A program made the position numbers and the translations under genes. A stretch of 58,507 nt of DNA from Desulfobacterales bacterium (GTDB taxonomy: Bacteria; Desulfobacterota; Desulfobacteria; Desulfobacterales; C00003060): assembly GCA_030616475.1 (NCBI GenBank), contig JAUWXF010000005.1:1-58507 (forward strand). The letters run 5' to 3'. Each line of letters starts with the position of its first letter. Position 1 is the first letter of the stretch. Of this stretch, positions 43,095 through 52,628 are shown piece after piece. Below the pieces are notes generated by a model that saw nothing but the letters and a program-made list of their open reading frames with translations, ran no database searches and had not been told where the DNA came from.

Positions 43095-44573
43095 TTATTG
43101 ACCAATCTTTTTCAATTGCGGAAAGAGGATCACTTCACGAATAGAGGCTGCATTGGTCAGCAGCATTACAAATCGGTCAATCCCAACACCTTCGCCCGCT
43201 GTTGGAGCCATGCCGTATTCGAGTGCTATCACGTAATCTTCATCCATATAGTGAGCTTCTTCGTCACCAGCCTCTCGGTCCGCAACTTGATCCAGGAAGC
43301 GCCTTTTTTGGTCAACCGGATCATTCAATTCCGAAAACCCGTTGGCAATCTCCCGCCCTCCAATAAAGAGCTCAAATCGCTCCGTCATGTTAGAGTCTGA
43401 GCTGCTCCTCCTGGCAAGGGGTGAGATCTCCACGGGATAGTCTACAACAAACGTCGGCTCAATGAGCTTCGGTTCTACCAAGACATCAAATAATTTCATC
43501 AGGATCTTGCCGACTCGTCTTGTTTTTCTAATCTCAATTCCTTCTGATCTCGCAAAATCGAGCAAACGCTCTCTATCACCCAACATAGAAGGTTCAATGC
43601 CGCCCAGTTCGCTCAAAGCATCTTTCAGCGTTAAGCGACGCCATGGCCCGGTCATATCAATCGTGTTTCCCTGATACGTGAAGTGCATCTCTCCCAAAAC
43701 CTGCTGCGTCACGAATCCAAACATCTCCTCGGTCAGGGCCATGAGGTCTTTGTAGGTAGCGTAGGCTTGATAGAATTCCAACATTGTAAACTCGGGATTG
43801 TGCTGGGTCGAAACCCCCTCGTTTCTAAAACTGTGATTAATTTCAAAGACCCGATCAAATCCCCCTATCACCAGTCGCTTCAGGTAAAGCTCTGGTGCGA
43901 TCCGCAAAAAAAGCTCCATCCCGAGGGCATCGTGGAAGGTCTTGAAAGGGGTTGCCTCAGCCCCGCCCGGTATGGGTTGCATTATAGGTGTCTCCACCTC
44001 TAAGAAACCTCGCTCCAGGAGAAAATTCCGGAACGCTTGAACGATACGAGTCCTCTGGATAAAGATATCCCGAACATTCGGGTTCATAATGAGATCAAGG
44101 TACCTTTGACGGTAGCGTTTTTCTGGATCCCTCAATCCGTGGAACTTCTCGGGAAGGGGCCTGATAGCCTTGCAAAGGAGTCGAATCTCCCTGGCCAAAA
44201 GGGTCCACTCACCCGTCCTGGTCTGAAACACGTTTCCTTTAATGCCGATAAAGTCGCCAACATCAAACTGTTTGAATAAGGCATATGCCTGCTTGCCAAT
44301 CTCGTCTTGTTTTATGTAGGCCTGAAGCTGTCCGGTATAATCTCTGAAATGAATAAAGGTCGCCTTCCCAAAAGACCTGAGTCCCGTTATGCGGCCTGCC
44401 ATGGCAAACATGGCCGTATTGTCCACGGCGGCGGCCCGCTGATGAATGTACTTTTTCACGGCATCAACCGTGTGTGACACTTTGAAGTCGTTGGGATAAA
44501 GCTCGATATCCTGATCAGCCAACGCCCTTGCCTTCTCACGTCGCTGGCGGATTACTTCACTCGTTTCGTCCAT
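43095..44573 (-). CDS. lysS: Lysyl-tRNA synthetase, class II
   Basis: Charges tRNA-Lys. The 492-residue protein has an N-terminal OB-fold anticodon-binding domain (GRITGLRSFGKATFIHFRD) and a class II catalytic core: motif 1 in RTRIVQAFRNFLLERGFLEV, motif 2 in FEINHSFRNEGVSTQHNPEF, and motif 3 in EYGMAPTAGEGVGIDR. It sits between the lol and pil genes, a plausible single transcript with the lol genes. Length and motifs are typical. Confidence 0.96.
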   Translation of the reverse strand: MDETSEVIRQRREKARALADQDIELYPNDFKVSHTVDAVKKYIHQRAAAVDNTAMFAMAGRITGLRSFGKATFIHFRDYTGQLQAYIKQDEIGKQAYALFKQFDVGDFIGIKGNVFQTRTGEWTLLAREIRLLCKAIRPLPEKFHGLRDPEKRYRQRYLDLIMNPNVRDIFIQRTRIVQAFRNFLLERGFLEVETPIMQPIPGGAEATPFKTFHDALGMELFLRIAPELYLKRLVIGGFDRVFEINHSFRNEGVSTQHNPEFTMLEFYQAYATYKDLMALTEEMFGFVTQQVLGEMHFTYQGNTIDMTGPWRRLTLKDALSELGGIEPSMLGDRERLLDFARSEGIEIRKTRRVGKILMKLFDVLVEPKLIEPTFVVDYPVEISPLARRSSSDSNMTERFELFIGGREIANGFSELNDPVDQKRRFLDQVADREAGDEEAHYMDEDYVIALEYGMAPTAGEGVGIDRFVMLLTNAASIREVILFPQLKKIGQ

Positions 44574-44580
44574 AGTGATA

Positions 44581-44790
44581 GATTCGTTATTCGTTATTCG
44601 TTATTCGCGAATCGAACATAGAGTATGATGATACCAGATACCCGATGCCAGATGTAACACATCCAAGGTATGGCAAGCTCAAATCAGGGATCGGTTTGTG
44701 ATTCAAGATTTAGCGCAAAGCTTCACTTCGTGTCCGATTTGTTTCCCCAATCAATCGACAATCTTCAATCTTCAATGATTTGCGATTGAG
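44581..44790. repeat. Repeat tracts between pilS-like gene and lysS
   Basis: TCGTTATTCGTTATTCGTTA (44583-44606), then ATACCAGATACCCGATGCCA (44630-44650) and AATCGACAATCTTCAATC (44752-44772) with a complementary GATTGAG end. The GATTGAA type also occurs at 47756-47785 and 56905-56972. No gene was seen in 44574-44812. Confidence 0.65.
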
Positions 44791-44812
44791 CTAACGTATT
44801 TGCCTGGAGGTG

Positions 44813-46486
44813 TCAAGATAAAAGGCCCGGTGGGTCTATCCTGTTGAGGTATAGGGTGAAGGTACTCCCTTGGCCCTGTCGACTTTGAACGTCCAGTCGT
44901 CCATTGTAAGGTTCCAGAAGCCTGTAGACAATAGAGAGTCCCAAGCCGGTTCCATGGGCCTTGGTAGTAAAAAAAGGGTCAAAGATCTTGCTGATAGTCT
45001 CTTCGGACATGCCACAGCCGTCGTCCTTCACAGTTACCTGAACCATATCTTCTGCTGTCTTCGAGGAGACTTGTATGGTTCCCGTCCCATCAATAGCCTC
45101 AGCAGCATTCAAAAGTAAGTTCCACAGGACCTGGCGTGTATGCTTGGGGTCCATCTCTGTCCACACCTCAGGAGCAAGATCCTGGACCACGGTGATCCTG
45201 TTCTGGCAAATGCCATTTTTTCTGAAAAGCTCCAAAGTGTCGCCAATGGCTGAACTAAGCTCCACAGATTCTATTTTGTCGGAACCGGGACGTGCAAACA
45301 AAAGGAAATCATTAGCCAAGACGTTGAGGCGGTCGGTTTCCCTTAGCACGATATCCATTAGTTTTCTGGCCACAGGGGTGTTAGTGGCCTCTTTCTTAAG
45401 CAATTGGGTCGCGCCGCTCATGGATGCCAGCGGATTTTTTATTTCATGGGCAATGCCGGCGGCCATCTCTCCAATGGCGGCCAGCTTTTCCACCCTCTTG
45501 ACATGCTCTTCCATGTTTTTGAACGCGGTTAAATCTTGAAAAATTAGCAACTTACCTATATGCTTTCCATCAGGCTCTTTCAATGAAGACATGGAAAAAC
45601 CCAAATAACCGGCCGTCCCGTCCTTTTTTTTAAACTCTACATCATAACGGTATGGTTTCTTTTTGAGGGGGGCGTCTGATGAAGCCGCATGCTGAACCAC
45701 ATGGGGGAATATGCTTGACAAGGGCCTCCCCAGCACTTCTTCTCGACTGAACCCGGTTATCATCTCACCTGCTCGGTTAAAGGTGGTTATTATGCCGGCG
45801 GAGGTCAATGTAAGAAGCCCGCTATCCATACTGTGTACAATGCTGGCATTTACGGCCTCCAACTGTTCCAGGTCTTTTTGTTTCGCCTTAAGCTCTTTCT
45901 CCGTCCTGAGGGTCTGTTGTGCAAGCAAGCTGCTCAAAAAGGCAACGAGGAAGCAGGCCACCATAGTCATAATGATCTTATAAAGCACATAGGACTCCTC
46001 GTATCCCTGTATAGTCAGGCCGGCCTCGGTATCAAACGGCTTCAAAATACCGTAGTATTCCAGATCTATCATGACTCCATACTGTATGCTGCAAAGGGTC
46101 GCCATAATCAGGCTCCCCCTTTTGTATAGAAGAATACTGGCGTAAACAACAACCACCAGGTAAAGGAAGGAGAAGACACTGGCAATGCTGCCGGTCACAT
46201 AGATCAGAAAAGTGACAAACAGGGTGTCCAGCCCGATTTGGACATAGGCAAATCTGAGACTGGGCCCCAGTCGTTTAAAGACTATGATGTATATAAAGGT
46301 GAGGATATAGACAGTTGCAATCAGGCCATAAAGCACCAGGAGAGGGGGGGCGATGAGGGATTCACGATCCTTGAATTGGACCAGGATGCTTGAGCCGAGA
46401 AGAACAGTGACAAATACGAGTCGCAAAAGCATCAACCACTGGAGTCTTCCAGACAAGTATTCGTGTGAAATTTGTGCCTTATACAC
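44813..46486 (-). CDS. PilS-like membrane sensor histidine kinase
   Basis: A 557-residue kinase with about six N-terminal membrane segments (residues ~15-175), a short coiled coil (EKELKAKQKDLEQLEA), a PAS domain (about 205-320, FNRAGEMITGFSREEVLGRP), a HisKA dimerisation motif AAGIAHEIKNPLASMSGATQ with the phospho-accepting His, and an ATPase domain with NLLLNAAEAIDG, DDGCGM, FTTKAHGTGLGLSIV. The layout matches PilS/NtrB-type regulators. A GTG at 46486 is the first start after the pilC stop; the frame is open to an ATG at 46600 inside pilC, so the start is uncertain. No response regulator gene is adjacent. Confidence 0.82.
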   Translation of the reverse strand: MYKAQISHEYLSGRLQWLMLLRLVFVTVLLGSSILVQFKDRESLIAPPLLVLYGLIATVYILTFIYIIVFKRLGPSLRFAYVQIGLDTLFVTFLIYVTGSIASVFSFLYLVVVVYASILLYKRGSLIMATLCSIQYGVMIDLEYYGILKPFDTEAGLTIQGYEESYVLYKIIMTMVACFLVAFLSSLLAQQTLRTEKELKAKQKDLEQLEAVNASIVHSMDSGLLTLTSAGIITTFNRAGEMITGFSREEVLGRPLSSIFPHVVQHAASSDAPLKKKPYRYDVEFKKKDGTAGYLGFSMSSLKEPDGKHIGKLLIFQDLTAFKNMEEHVKRVEKLAAIGEMAAGIAHEIKNPLASMSGATQLLKKEATNTPVARKLMDIVLRETDRLNVLANDFLLFARPGSDKIESVELSSAIGDTLELFRKNGICQNRITVVQDLAPEVWTEMDPKHTRQVLWNLLLNAAEAIDGTGTIQVSSKTAEDMVQVTVKDDGCGMSEETISKIFDPFFTTKAHGTGLGLSIVYRLLEPYNGRLDVQSRQGQGSTFTLYLNRIDPPGLLS

Positions 46487-46526
46487 TTTCAGAAAAAGAT
46501 TTTGGTTCCTGGATATGGCACATGCC

Positions 46527-47738
46527 CTATCCGCCAACCATGCCTGCCATCTTGAAGATAGGCAAATACATGGAAACAACCAGCCCACCGATGGTAACAC
46601 CCAAAAAGACCATCATAAACGGCTCAATCATGGCGGTCAGATTCCCGACAGCAGCATCTACCTCATCATCGTAAAAATCGGCTATCTTTTCCAGCATGGC
46701 ATCCAAAGCCCCTGTAGATTCTCCAACTGCCACCATCTGACACACCATAGAGGGAAACACCCCGCTCTCACTCAGGGGGTCTGCCATCGTGCGCCCCTCG
46801 GTGATAGCCGACTGGACTTTGTAGATTGCCGCCTCAACGGTCTTGTTGCCTGCTGTCTTTGCCACAATGTCCAGTGCCTCCAGGATGGGCACCCCGCTGC
46901 TAATCATGGTGCCCATGGTCCGCGTAAACTTGGCCACGGCGACCTTGCGCAAGAGGGGGCCGAAGACAGGCAGCTTGAGCATAATGTCGTCCACCAACAC
47001 ACGTCCCTTTTCAGCGGAATAAAACCGCTTGAATGCAAAAACAAAAACCACCACTGCGCCAATTATATAATGGATATTGCCTTTGACAAAGTTGCTCATG
47101 CCCACCACAATCTGGGTTGGGACTGGAAGAGCCCCCCCAAAGTCAGCAAACATCTTCTCAAAAACCGGGATTACAAAGACCAGGATTACACCGATTACCA
47201 AAACGGCAATAATAAGGACAATAATGGGGTAGGTCATGGCTCCCTTGACCTGTTTTTTAAGTTTCATAGCCTTTTCCATGTAACCGCAAAGGCGATCCAA
47301 AATCGTATCTAAGATGCCGCCCACTTCACCTGCTGCAACCATGTTAACAAACAGCTCGTCAAATATGTTTGGGTATTTTCCTAAAGCATCTGCAAGGGTT
47401 GACCCTTGTTCCACAGACTCCTTGACCTCCTTCAAAGTCTTCTTAAAGGTCTTGTTCTCTTGCTGGGAGTACAGAATATCAAGGCTCTGAATCAGCGGGA
47501 GTCCGGCATCGATCATAGTTGAAAATTGCCTTGCAAACACCACCACATCGGTTGATGACACCTTGGGCTGCAAGAAGGAGACATTTTCAAATAGATCTTT
47601 CGGCTTGTTCTTTATCTTCGTGGGTTTTATCTGCATGCGACCCAGTTGAGCACGCACTGCACTCTCATTAGGGGCCTCTATTTCACCCTTCTGGGTTGTC
47701 CCCTTCTTGTCTTCTCCTTGCCATATAAAGACCGGCAT
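46527..47738 (-). CDS. pilC: Type IV pilus inner-membrane platform protein PilC
   Basis: A 403-residue GspF/PilC protein, the inner-membrane platform of the type IV pilus machine. Its two homologous T2SSF domains each carry the family pattern: VVVFARQFSTMIDAGLPLIQSLDIL and FTRTMGTMISSGVPILEALDIV, with AAGEVGGILDTILDRL and AVGESTGALDAMLEKI as the second elements. Three membrane segments are visible. The neighbouring PilS-like kinase supports a pilus role over type II secretion. No pilA, pilB or pilT is in the window. Confidence 0.93.
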   Translation of the reverse strand: MPVFIWQGEDKKGTTQKGEIEAPNESAVRAQLGRMQIKPTKIKNKPKDLFENVSFLQPKVSSTDVVVFARQFSTMIDAGLPLIQSLDILYSQQENKTFKKTLKEVKESVEQGSTLADALGKYPNIFDELFVNMVAAGEVGGILDTILDRLCGYMEKAMKLKKQVKGAMTYPIIVLIIAVLVIGVILVFVIPVFEKMFADFGGALPVPTQIVVGMSNFVKGNIHYIIGAVVVFVFAFKRFYSAEKGRVLVDDIMLKLPVFGPLLRKVAVAKFTRTMGTMISSGVPILEALDIVAKTAGNKTVEAAIYKVQSAITEGRTMADPLSESGVFPSMVCQMVAVGESTGALDAMLEKIADFYDDEVDAAVGNLTAMIEPFMMVFLGVTIGGLVVSMYLPIFKMAGMVGG

Positions 47739-47755
47739 AGCTCACCTCACCCTAT

Positions 47756-47990
47756 GATTGACGATTTTCGATTGAAGATTGACTATTTGAATTTAATACG
47801 GATTGCGAGTACCCCGATGCTCGATGCTGGATTCTCGATGCTGGATTCTTAATGATTGATATCTCCGAAATCACTAATCTAAGGCCCCTATTTACAACGC
47901 AGTACCTGGAATCTTCTATCCAGGATCGAGACACGAAGTGTAATGTTTTCAAGCCGTCAGGCGCAACCCTGCGCCAAACCAGTACCCAGA
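47756..47990. repeat. Mixed short repeats downstream of the pilC promoter side
   Basis: GATTTTCGATTGAAGATTGA (47762-47781), then GATGCTGGATTCTCGATGCT (47818-47837) units. The remaining sequence up to 47990 includes GCGCAACCCTGCGCC hairpin-like stretches. I see no gene; short frames here overlap repeats. Confidence 0.6.
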
Positions 47991-47993
47991 ATC

Positions 47994-48069
47994 AAGTTAT
48001 AAAATCGCTTCGCGATTTTATGTAACGCGGCTTCGCCGCTGAAAAAAAGGAAATTCCTATATTATCAAG
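47994..48069 (+). repeat. REP-like palindromic repeat, full copy
   Basis: AAGTTATAAAATCGCTTCGC begins the unit, followed by the palindromes around CGCTTCGCG and GCGGCTTCGCCGC, a run of A, then AAGGAAATTCCTATA and ATCAAG. Very similar to 56162-56241 and to the reversed copy at 3029-3114. Confidence 0.85.
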
Positions 48070-48130
48070 TTTCGAGCGTAAACTTTCAACAATCCAACAA
48101 CCAGTATCCAGTATCCAGAGATCAGTATCA

Positions 48131-48212
48131 AATTGGCTTCCGGCTCGTAGAGATCTCCGAGGCGTAGGCTCTCCGAGCCGAAGGCCTACAGCTCGGAGAG
48201 GGCGAAGCCTGA
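48131..48212. repeat. GGCTTCCGGCTCGTAGAG palindromic repeat
   Basis: GGCTTCCGGCTCGTAG (48132) and GGAGAGGGCGAAGCC (about 48196-48210) frame nested complementary arms with CTCTCCGAGCC and GGCCTACAGCTCGGAGAG. A shorter inverted relative is at 28255-28303. The next 240 bp (48213-48449) carry no gene I can support; a 99-codon frame there is not convincing. Confidence 0.65.
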
Positions 48213-48449
48213 ATTTCAATCTATCATGAATGTTCCCCAAACACAACATGAGCTTCCGTCTTAGCCACGGCCCATCCATGGATGCTATGCAAAAACCTGG
48301 CCACTCAATAAGTTTTCAATTCACAAATGAGGGGTTTTTCAATGAGCAAGGCCGTCCTGGTGGATTAGTGTTGCTAGTGCTGTGTCCCAAGAGTTTTGTA
48401 CATTATTTTGGCAATTCAACATGCCCAACAATATCGACAAGCTTTTTCA

Positions 48450-48605
48450 ATAAATCCGAATATCGAAATCCGAAACAATACCAAAATCCGAATGTCAAAA
48501 ATCCAAAACAAATGCAGATCACTGCTTAGATTTTATGATATTTTTGAAATTTGAATTTTTGTCATTCGAATTTGTTTCGAATTTCGATATTCGAATTTCG
48601 GTTTT
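48450..48605. repeat. AT-rich ATCGAAATCCGAAAC repeat, inverted pair
   Basis: 48452-48512 and 48540-48605 are inverted relatives (AATATCGAAATCCGAAAC versus TTCGAATTTCGATATTCG). Same family as 1855-2065 and 31448-31690. Confidence 0.75.
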
Positions 48606-48810
48606 CCCCGACTCTGATAAATCTATTAAATATAACCATTTTGGCGGTGTTTCATCTTGCCAATATAGAATACTGAATTTATGAGACGGGGCACTAGAGG
48701 TGTCCAAAATCTTGTTGACAAGCCCAAAACGGGTTGATAAGAACTCCGAGGTTTTTGCTTCGGATTAGCAAAATTATCAAATGGCACCAGGTGGAAAGGG
48801 GGTGATTCCG

Positions 48811-49089
48811 ATGGTTTGTACAAGCGTAAAGCAGGGCTTGGAGTGCATCTTTATGACCAAGAAAGGTTGTTCTTTTAATGGCGGGGGTTGTCACCCGACC
48901 GTGGAGGAATGCAATGGATGTAACCGCGCTTCAGAGTTTTCTTCCGGGTGGTATTGCACGGCATGTCCGGATCCTTCGGTCAAGTGGAAAAATGGCGATT
49001 GCAACTTTGCCACCCATGTTACAAAGGAAACCCAGATCAAGAATACCAAGATCAATCCGCTCAAGGCGTCCAAGAGAAGGGGCCGCTAG
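48811..49089 (+). CDS. PxxKW family cysteine-rich protein
   Basis: A 92-residue protein with eight cysteines: MVCTSVKQGLECIF, KKGCSFNGGGCHPTVEECNGC, GWYCTACPDPSVKW and NGDCNFA. The PDPSVKW stretch matches the small PxxKW cysteine-rich family known mainly from deltaproteobacteria. Function is unknown; metal or Fe-S binding is likely from the cysteines. The tail is basic (KINPLKASKRRGR). The ATG at 48811 has GGGGGTG upstream; a frame from 48781 gives ten extra residues. It stands alone between two minus-strand blocks. Confidence 0.8.
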   Translation: MVCTSVKQGLECIFMTKKGCSFNGGGCHPTVEECNGCNRASEFSSGWYCTACPDPSVKWKNGDCNFATHVTKETQIKNTKINPLKASKRRGR

Positions 49090-49096
49090 GTTTCAA

Positions 49097-49172
49097 GTGC
49101 AGTGGTCAGTGATCAGTGGCCAGTGATCAGTCAATGGTCATTCCTCACTGATCACTGGCCACTGACCACTGA
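49097..49172. repeat. CAGTGATCAGTGGC heptamer palindrome
   Basis: CAGTGGTCAGTGATCAGTGG (49101-49120) is answered by CACTGATCACTGGCCACTGA (49145-49164). It forms a strong inverted pair between two convergent genes, where it could act as a terminator, although no T run follows. Confidence 0.75.
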
Positions 49173-50366
49173 CTAAACCAGCTTGCCAAGAGCACCCTCT
49201 ATCCTATCGAGCCCCTCCTTTATCGTTTCAAGATCTGTTGCATAGGAGAATCTTACAAAATTGTCATCACCAAAGGCTATTCCTGGTACCAGGGCCACAC
49301 GGGCTTCGGTTAAAAGATACTCACAAAGGTCGGTGGAATTTTTTATGGTTGTCCCTTCCGTCTTTGCATTGAAATAATAGCTGAAATTGGGAAATGCATA
49401 GAAGGCCCCCCCAGGCAAATTGCAACGGACCCCAGTAATAGCATTCAATCGCTGTAACAGGTATATTCGCCGCTGGTCAAAGGCCCGGAGCATGGCCTGG
49501 ATGGAATCCTGTGGTCCGTTCAGGGCCGCAACCGCAGCCTTCTGAGCGATGGAATTGGGGTTTGAGGTACTCTGGCTCTGGATCTTTGTCATCCCTGCAA
49601 TGATTTCACGCGCTCCGGCCGCATATCCGATGCGCCAGCCCGTCATGGCATAGGTCTTGGATAGTCCATTTACAACAAAGGTCTTGGATTTTACCTCCTC
49701 ACTCACCTGGGCAATACTGCAAAAGGGTCTATCGTCAAAGATCAGTTTTTCATACATCTCATCTGAAACTACCCAGATATCATATTTTAGGATCACCTCG
49801 GCCAAGGCCTCTAACTCGGATTCGGTGTAGACCGAACCGGTCGGGTTGGAAGGGCTGTTGAGAATCAACAGTTTTGTTCGAGGCGTAATGGCCGTCTCAA
49901 GAGACTCGGTCGACAACTTGAAATCGTCTGCTTCCACTGTTCCGACAATCACAGGATCAGCACCGGCAAGAGTCACAACCGGTGGATAGGATACCCAGTA
50001 GGGGGCCGGGATTACCACCTCATCGCCCGGGTTTAACAATGCCTGAGCCAGGTTGTAGAGAACATGTTTTCCTCCGCAGGAAACCATTACCTCGTCACGT
50101 TCATAACTGAGGTTGTTGTCGCGCCGGAATTTTTCTATGATAGCATCTTTGAGCTCAGGAATACCACTCACGGCCGTGTATCGTGTAAACCCCTCCTCCA
50201 TGGCCCGCACGGCCTCATCCCTGATGTGTTTTGGGGTATCAAAATCGGGCTCTCCAACACCGAAGCTGATCACATCCACACCTGCCTGTCTCATGGAGAC
50301 GGCCTTTGCGTTTATGGCCAGAGTAGGAGAGGGCTTGATAGCTCTTATTCGTTGGGACACAAGCAT
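49173..50366 (-). CDS. Class I pyridoxal-phosphate aminotransferase (aspartate type)
   Basis: A 397-residue fold-type I aminotransferase of the AspC/bacterial Ib subgroup. It has ISFGVGEPDFDTPKHI, NSPSNPTGSVY, ISDEMYE-type VVSDEMYEKLIFD, the PLP-lysine segment NGLSKTYAMTGWRIGYAAG and the C-terminal FVRFSYATDLETIKEG with the substrate arginine. It would transaminate aspartate/glutamate, possibly also prephenate. The ATG at 50366 is chosen; the frame is open to 50432. It is not a DegT/GnnB-type enzyme, so it does not complete the GnnA/GnnB pair. Confidence 0.93.
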   Translation of the reverse strand: MLVSQRIRAIKPSPTLAINAKAVSMRQAGVDVISFGVGEPDFDTPKHIRDEAVRAMEEGFTRYTAVSGIPELKDAIIEKFRRDNNLSYERDEVMVSCGGKHVLYNLAQALLNPGDEVVIPAPYWVSYPPVVTLAGADPVIVGTVEADDFKLSTESLETAITPRTKLLILNSPSNPTGSVYTESELEALAEVILKYDIWVVSDEMYEKLIFDDRPFCSIAQVSEEVKSKTFVVNGLSKTYAMTGWRIGYAAGAREIIAGMTKIQSQSTSNPNSIAQKAAVAALNGPQDSIQAMLRAFDQRRIYLLQRLNAITGVRCNLPGGAFYAFPNFSYYFNAKTEGTTIKNSTDLCEYLLTEARVALVPGIAFGDDNFVRFSYATDLETIKEGLDRIEGALGKLV

Positions 50367-50470
50367 GATGGTCTCCCTCGAATCTATTTGTTTAACGAAA
50401 CATCCAGTACCAAAGACTGAATCAAAAGGCAATTCCTTTGAAAAAGAAAAGGTCCCACCAATTTTAGGAT

Positions 50471-52228
50471 CTAACCATGAACGATGGACTTTTTGATCAC
50501 GGCCTTGTTATATGCGCCAATGATGTCCCTGCGGGTCAACACTCCTAACAATTCGGATGGGGTACTTGGGGAGACAACGGGTAGGATAGAAAAATCCTTT
50601 AAGGTGATTTTTTCCATAGCATTGTAAAGATTGTCATCAAGTGACACTGTAACCACATTCGTAGTGGCTATCTCTTTGGCCACCACCAGATCTTTCAGAT
50701 TCTCATCAAAGACTACATCACGATAATCAAAAAATGAAAGAATACCTGTCAAATTACCCTTCTCATCCACAAGAGGAAAGCTGTTATTCTTGCTTTTAGA
50801 CATCTTTTCCGCTAGTTTTCTTAAGGTTATATTCTCAGGTATGGTTTCAACTTCAGGATTCATGACATCCTTAACAGATATTGACTTTAAAACATTCACC
50901 TCTTTTCCTGCCTTAATGTTTACCCCCCTCCTTGCCAGCTTTAAGGTATAAATAGAGTCCTTTAATAACTGGCCACTTGCCAAGGAGCCTATGATACAGG
51001 CGATCATAAGGGGAAGGATAATCTTGTAGTCACCGGTCATCTCAAAGAGAATCAATATTGCGCTTAAGGGTCCATGAGTTGTCCCGCTCACCACTGCTCC
51101 CATACCTACTATACTATAGGCCGCGGGAGGGGCTGTCACTCCAGGAAAGATATGGTGAACCGCCGTCCCGAAAAATCCCCCTGCCATGGCCCCCAGGAAA
51201 AGTGAAGGGGCAAAGATGCCGCCAGACCCTCCTGAACCAATGGTGATGGATGTGGATAGGATTTTAAATACGACTAAAAGGAACATAACCCACCAAGAAA
51301 GCTTCTGCATAAGAGAGAGATCAATGGCCGGATAACCTACACCCAAAATATGGGGGAAAAGAAGTCCCATAGAACCGAGCATCAATCCCCCCAGCATAGC
51401 CTTCAGATAGTCGGGGATTTTTAGGCTGTCGAACATGTCTTCTGCTCGATAAAGCAGGGTGGTAAAAGTCACGGCAACTAAGGCACAGAAAAGACCCAGG
51501 ATCACATACAGGGGAAGTTCCCATGCGCTGACTAGTTCGTAGGCAGGGACGATAAATGCCGGAGAATCCCCGAGGAAATGGCGCGAAACAGCCGTGGCTG
51601 CAACAGAGGAGATAACAATGGGGGTAAATGTGGCTATGCCAAAATCACCGAGGATGATCTCAAGGGCGAACATGGAACCGGCTATGGGGGCATTGAAGGT
51701 CGCGGCAATACCGGCTGCGGCCCCACAGCCCACCAGGATCCTGATGCGATCAGCTGAAATCCTAAGCACCTGGCCTAGGCCCGAACCAATAGCGGATCCA
51801 ATTTGAACAATCGGTCCTTCCCTTCCAACGGAACCCCCGGTGCCGATACAGATGGCAGACACCAGAGACTTGACAAGAACGACCCGTTTTCTAATCATGC
51901 CGCTTCTCAGGGTAACAGCTTCCATGACCTCTGGAACACCATGCCCTTTGGCCTCTCTGGCCAGGAAATAGACAACGGGACCAACCACCAAACCACCAAG
52001 AGCGGGAATCAATATCCTGAAATACCATGGTGTAGACCAAGCCAGCTCAAGCAAATTGCCATCAGACCCATAAGAAACTGTCTGAAAAACCCTTATAAGA
52101 TACCGAAAACCAATCGCTCCAAAACCACCGGCCAGCCCCACGATAGCAGCCAGTCCGACCATAATGGTATGTTCGTTGGTTATTAAGATGTTGAAAATTG
52201 AATATTTTTTGGAAGATTGATCCTTCAT
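50471..52228 (-). CDS. ClC-family chloride channel/transporter with CBS pair
   Basis: A 585-residue protein. The N-terminal ~430 residues form the ClC membrane domain with the selectivity motifs GTGGSVGREGPIVQIGSAIG (gating glutamate in GREGP), GSGGSGGIFAPSLFLGAMAG and VVSGTTHGPLSAILILFEMT. The C-terminal ~130 residues are two CBS domains (VKDVMNPEVETIPENITL; LLGVLTRRDII) that may bind adenine nucleotides. Either channel or H+/Cl- exchange is possible. The ATG at 52228 is chosen; the frame is open to 52318. Confidence 0.93.
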   Translation of the reverse strand: MKDQSSKKYSIFNILITNEHTIMVGLAAIVGLAGGFGAIGFRYLIRVFQTVSYGSDGNLLELAWSTPWYFRILIPALGGLVVGPVVYFLAREAKGHGVPEVMEAVTLRSGMIRKRVVLVKSLVSAICIGTGGSVGREGPIVQIGSAIGSGLGQVLRISADRIRILVGCGAAAGIAATFNAPIAGSMFALEIILGDFGIATFTPIVISSVAATAVSRHFLGDSPAFIVPAYELVSAWELPLYVILGLFCALVAVTFTTLLYRAEDMFDSLKIPDYLKAMLGGLMLGSMGLLFPHILGVGYPAIDLSLMQKLSWWVMFLLVVFKILSTSITIGSGGSGGIFAPSLFLGAMAGGFFGTAVHHIFPGVTAPPAAYSIVGMGAVVSGTTHGPLSAILILFEMTGDYKIILPLMIACIIGSLASGQLLKDSIYTLKLARRGVNIKAGKEVNVLKSISVKDVMNPEVETIPENITLRKLAEKMSKSKNNSFPLVDEKGNLTGILSFFDYRDVVFDENLKDLVVAKEIATTNVVTVSLDDNLYNAMEKITLKDFSILPVVSPSTPSELLGVLTRRDIIGAYNKAVIKKSIVHG

Positions 52229-52316
52229 TGTTATTAGGAAGGTCCTAACCCGGACAAGCCGGAAGCAAACACGAATGGTTTGAGTCTTGTAAAATAGAGT
52301 TAGACTTAACTCAAAC

Positions 52317-52626
52317 AAGTGCCTAAAGTGAACTAAAGTGCCTAAAGCCCGCCCTGCCCGCCCTGGCGCGACAGAAGTTGGACCATGCCCAGTGGATAAA
52401 ACCCCGGCCCGCCCTGGCGCGACAGAAGATGGAGAATGCCACAGAGTGAAAAACCCGGTCTGGGCCAGGGTCTGGGCCAGGGGTGCGACATGTATGCAAT
52501 ACAGTGCAGGGGTCTAATATTACAACATCGGGGCTTTGTAATTTTCAGCAGTTCAAAACACAGGTCTGGGCCAGGGTTAAGGTTGCGTCACATAGACAAT
52601 CTTTTGTCGATGTTGTGGCGCTAAGT
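52317..52626. repeat. GC-rich composite repeat block
   Basis: AAGTGCCTAAAGTGAACTAA starts the block, then GCCCGCCCTGGCGCGACAGA occurs twice (about 52357 and 52410), and CTGGGCCAGGG occurs three times (about 52460, 52471, 52564). 52588-52622 is a hairpin related to 1790-1825. No gene was found in the 400-bp gap between truA and the ClC gene. Confidence 0.75.
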
Positions 52627-52628
52627 GC

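Noticed and set aside
46353-47312. 319-codon plus-strand frame across pilS/pilC
   Set aside because: Antisense to two identified genes; histidine- and asparagine-rich translation typical of a reverse-strand shadow.
48230-48529. 99-codon plus-strand frame in the 47.7-48.8 kb gap
   Set aside because: Its last third is the AT-rich dispersed repeat and the rest shows no motif or ribosome-binding site.
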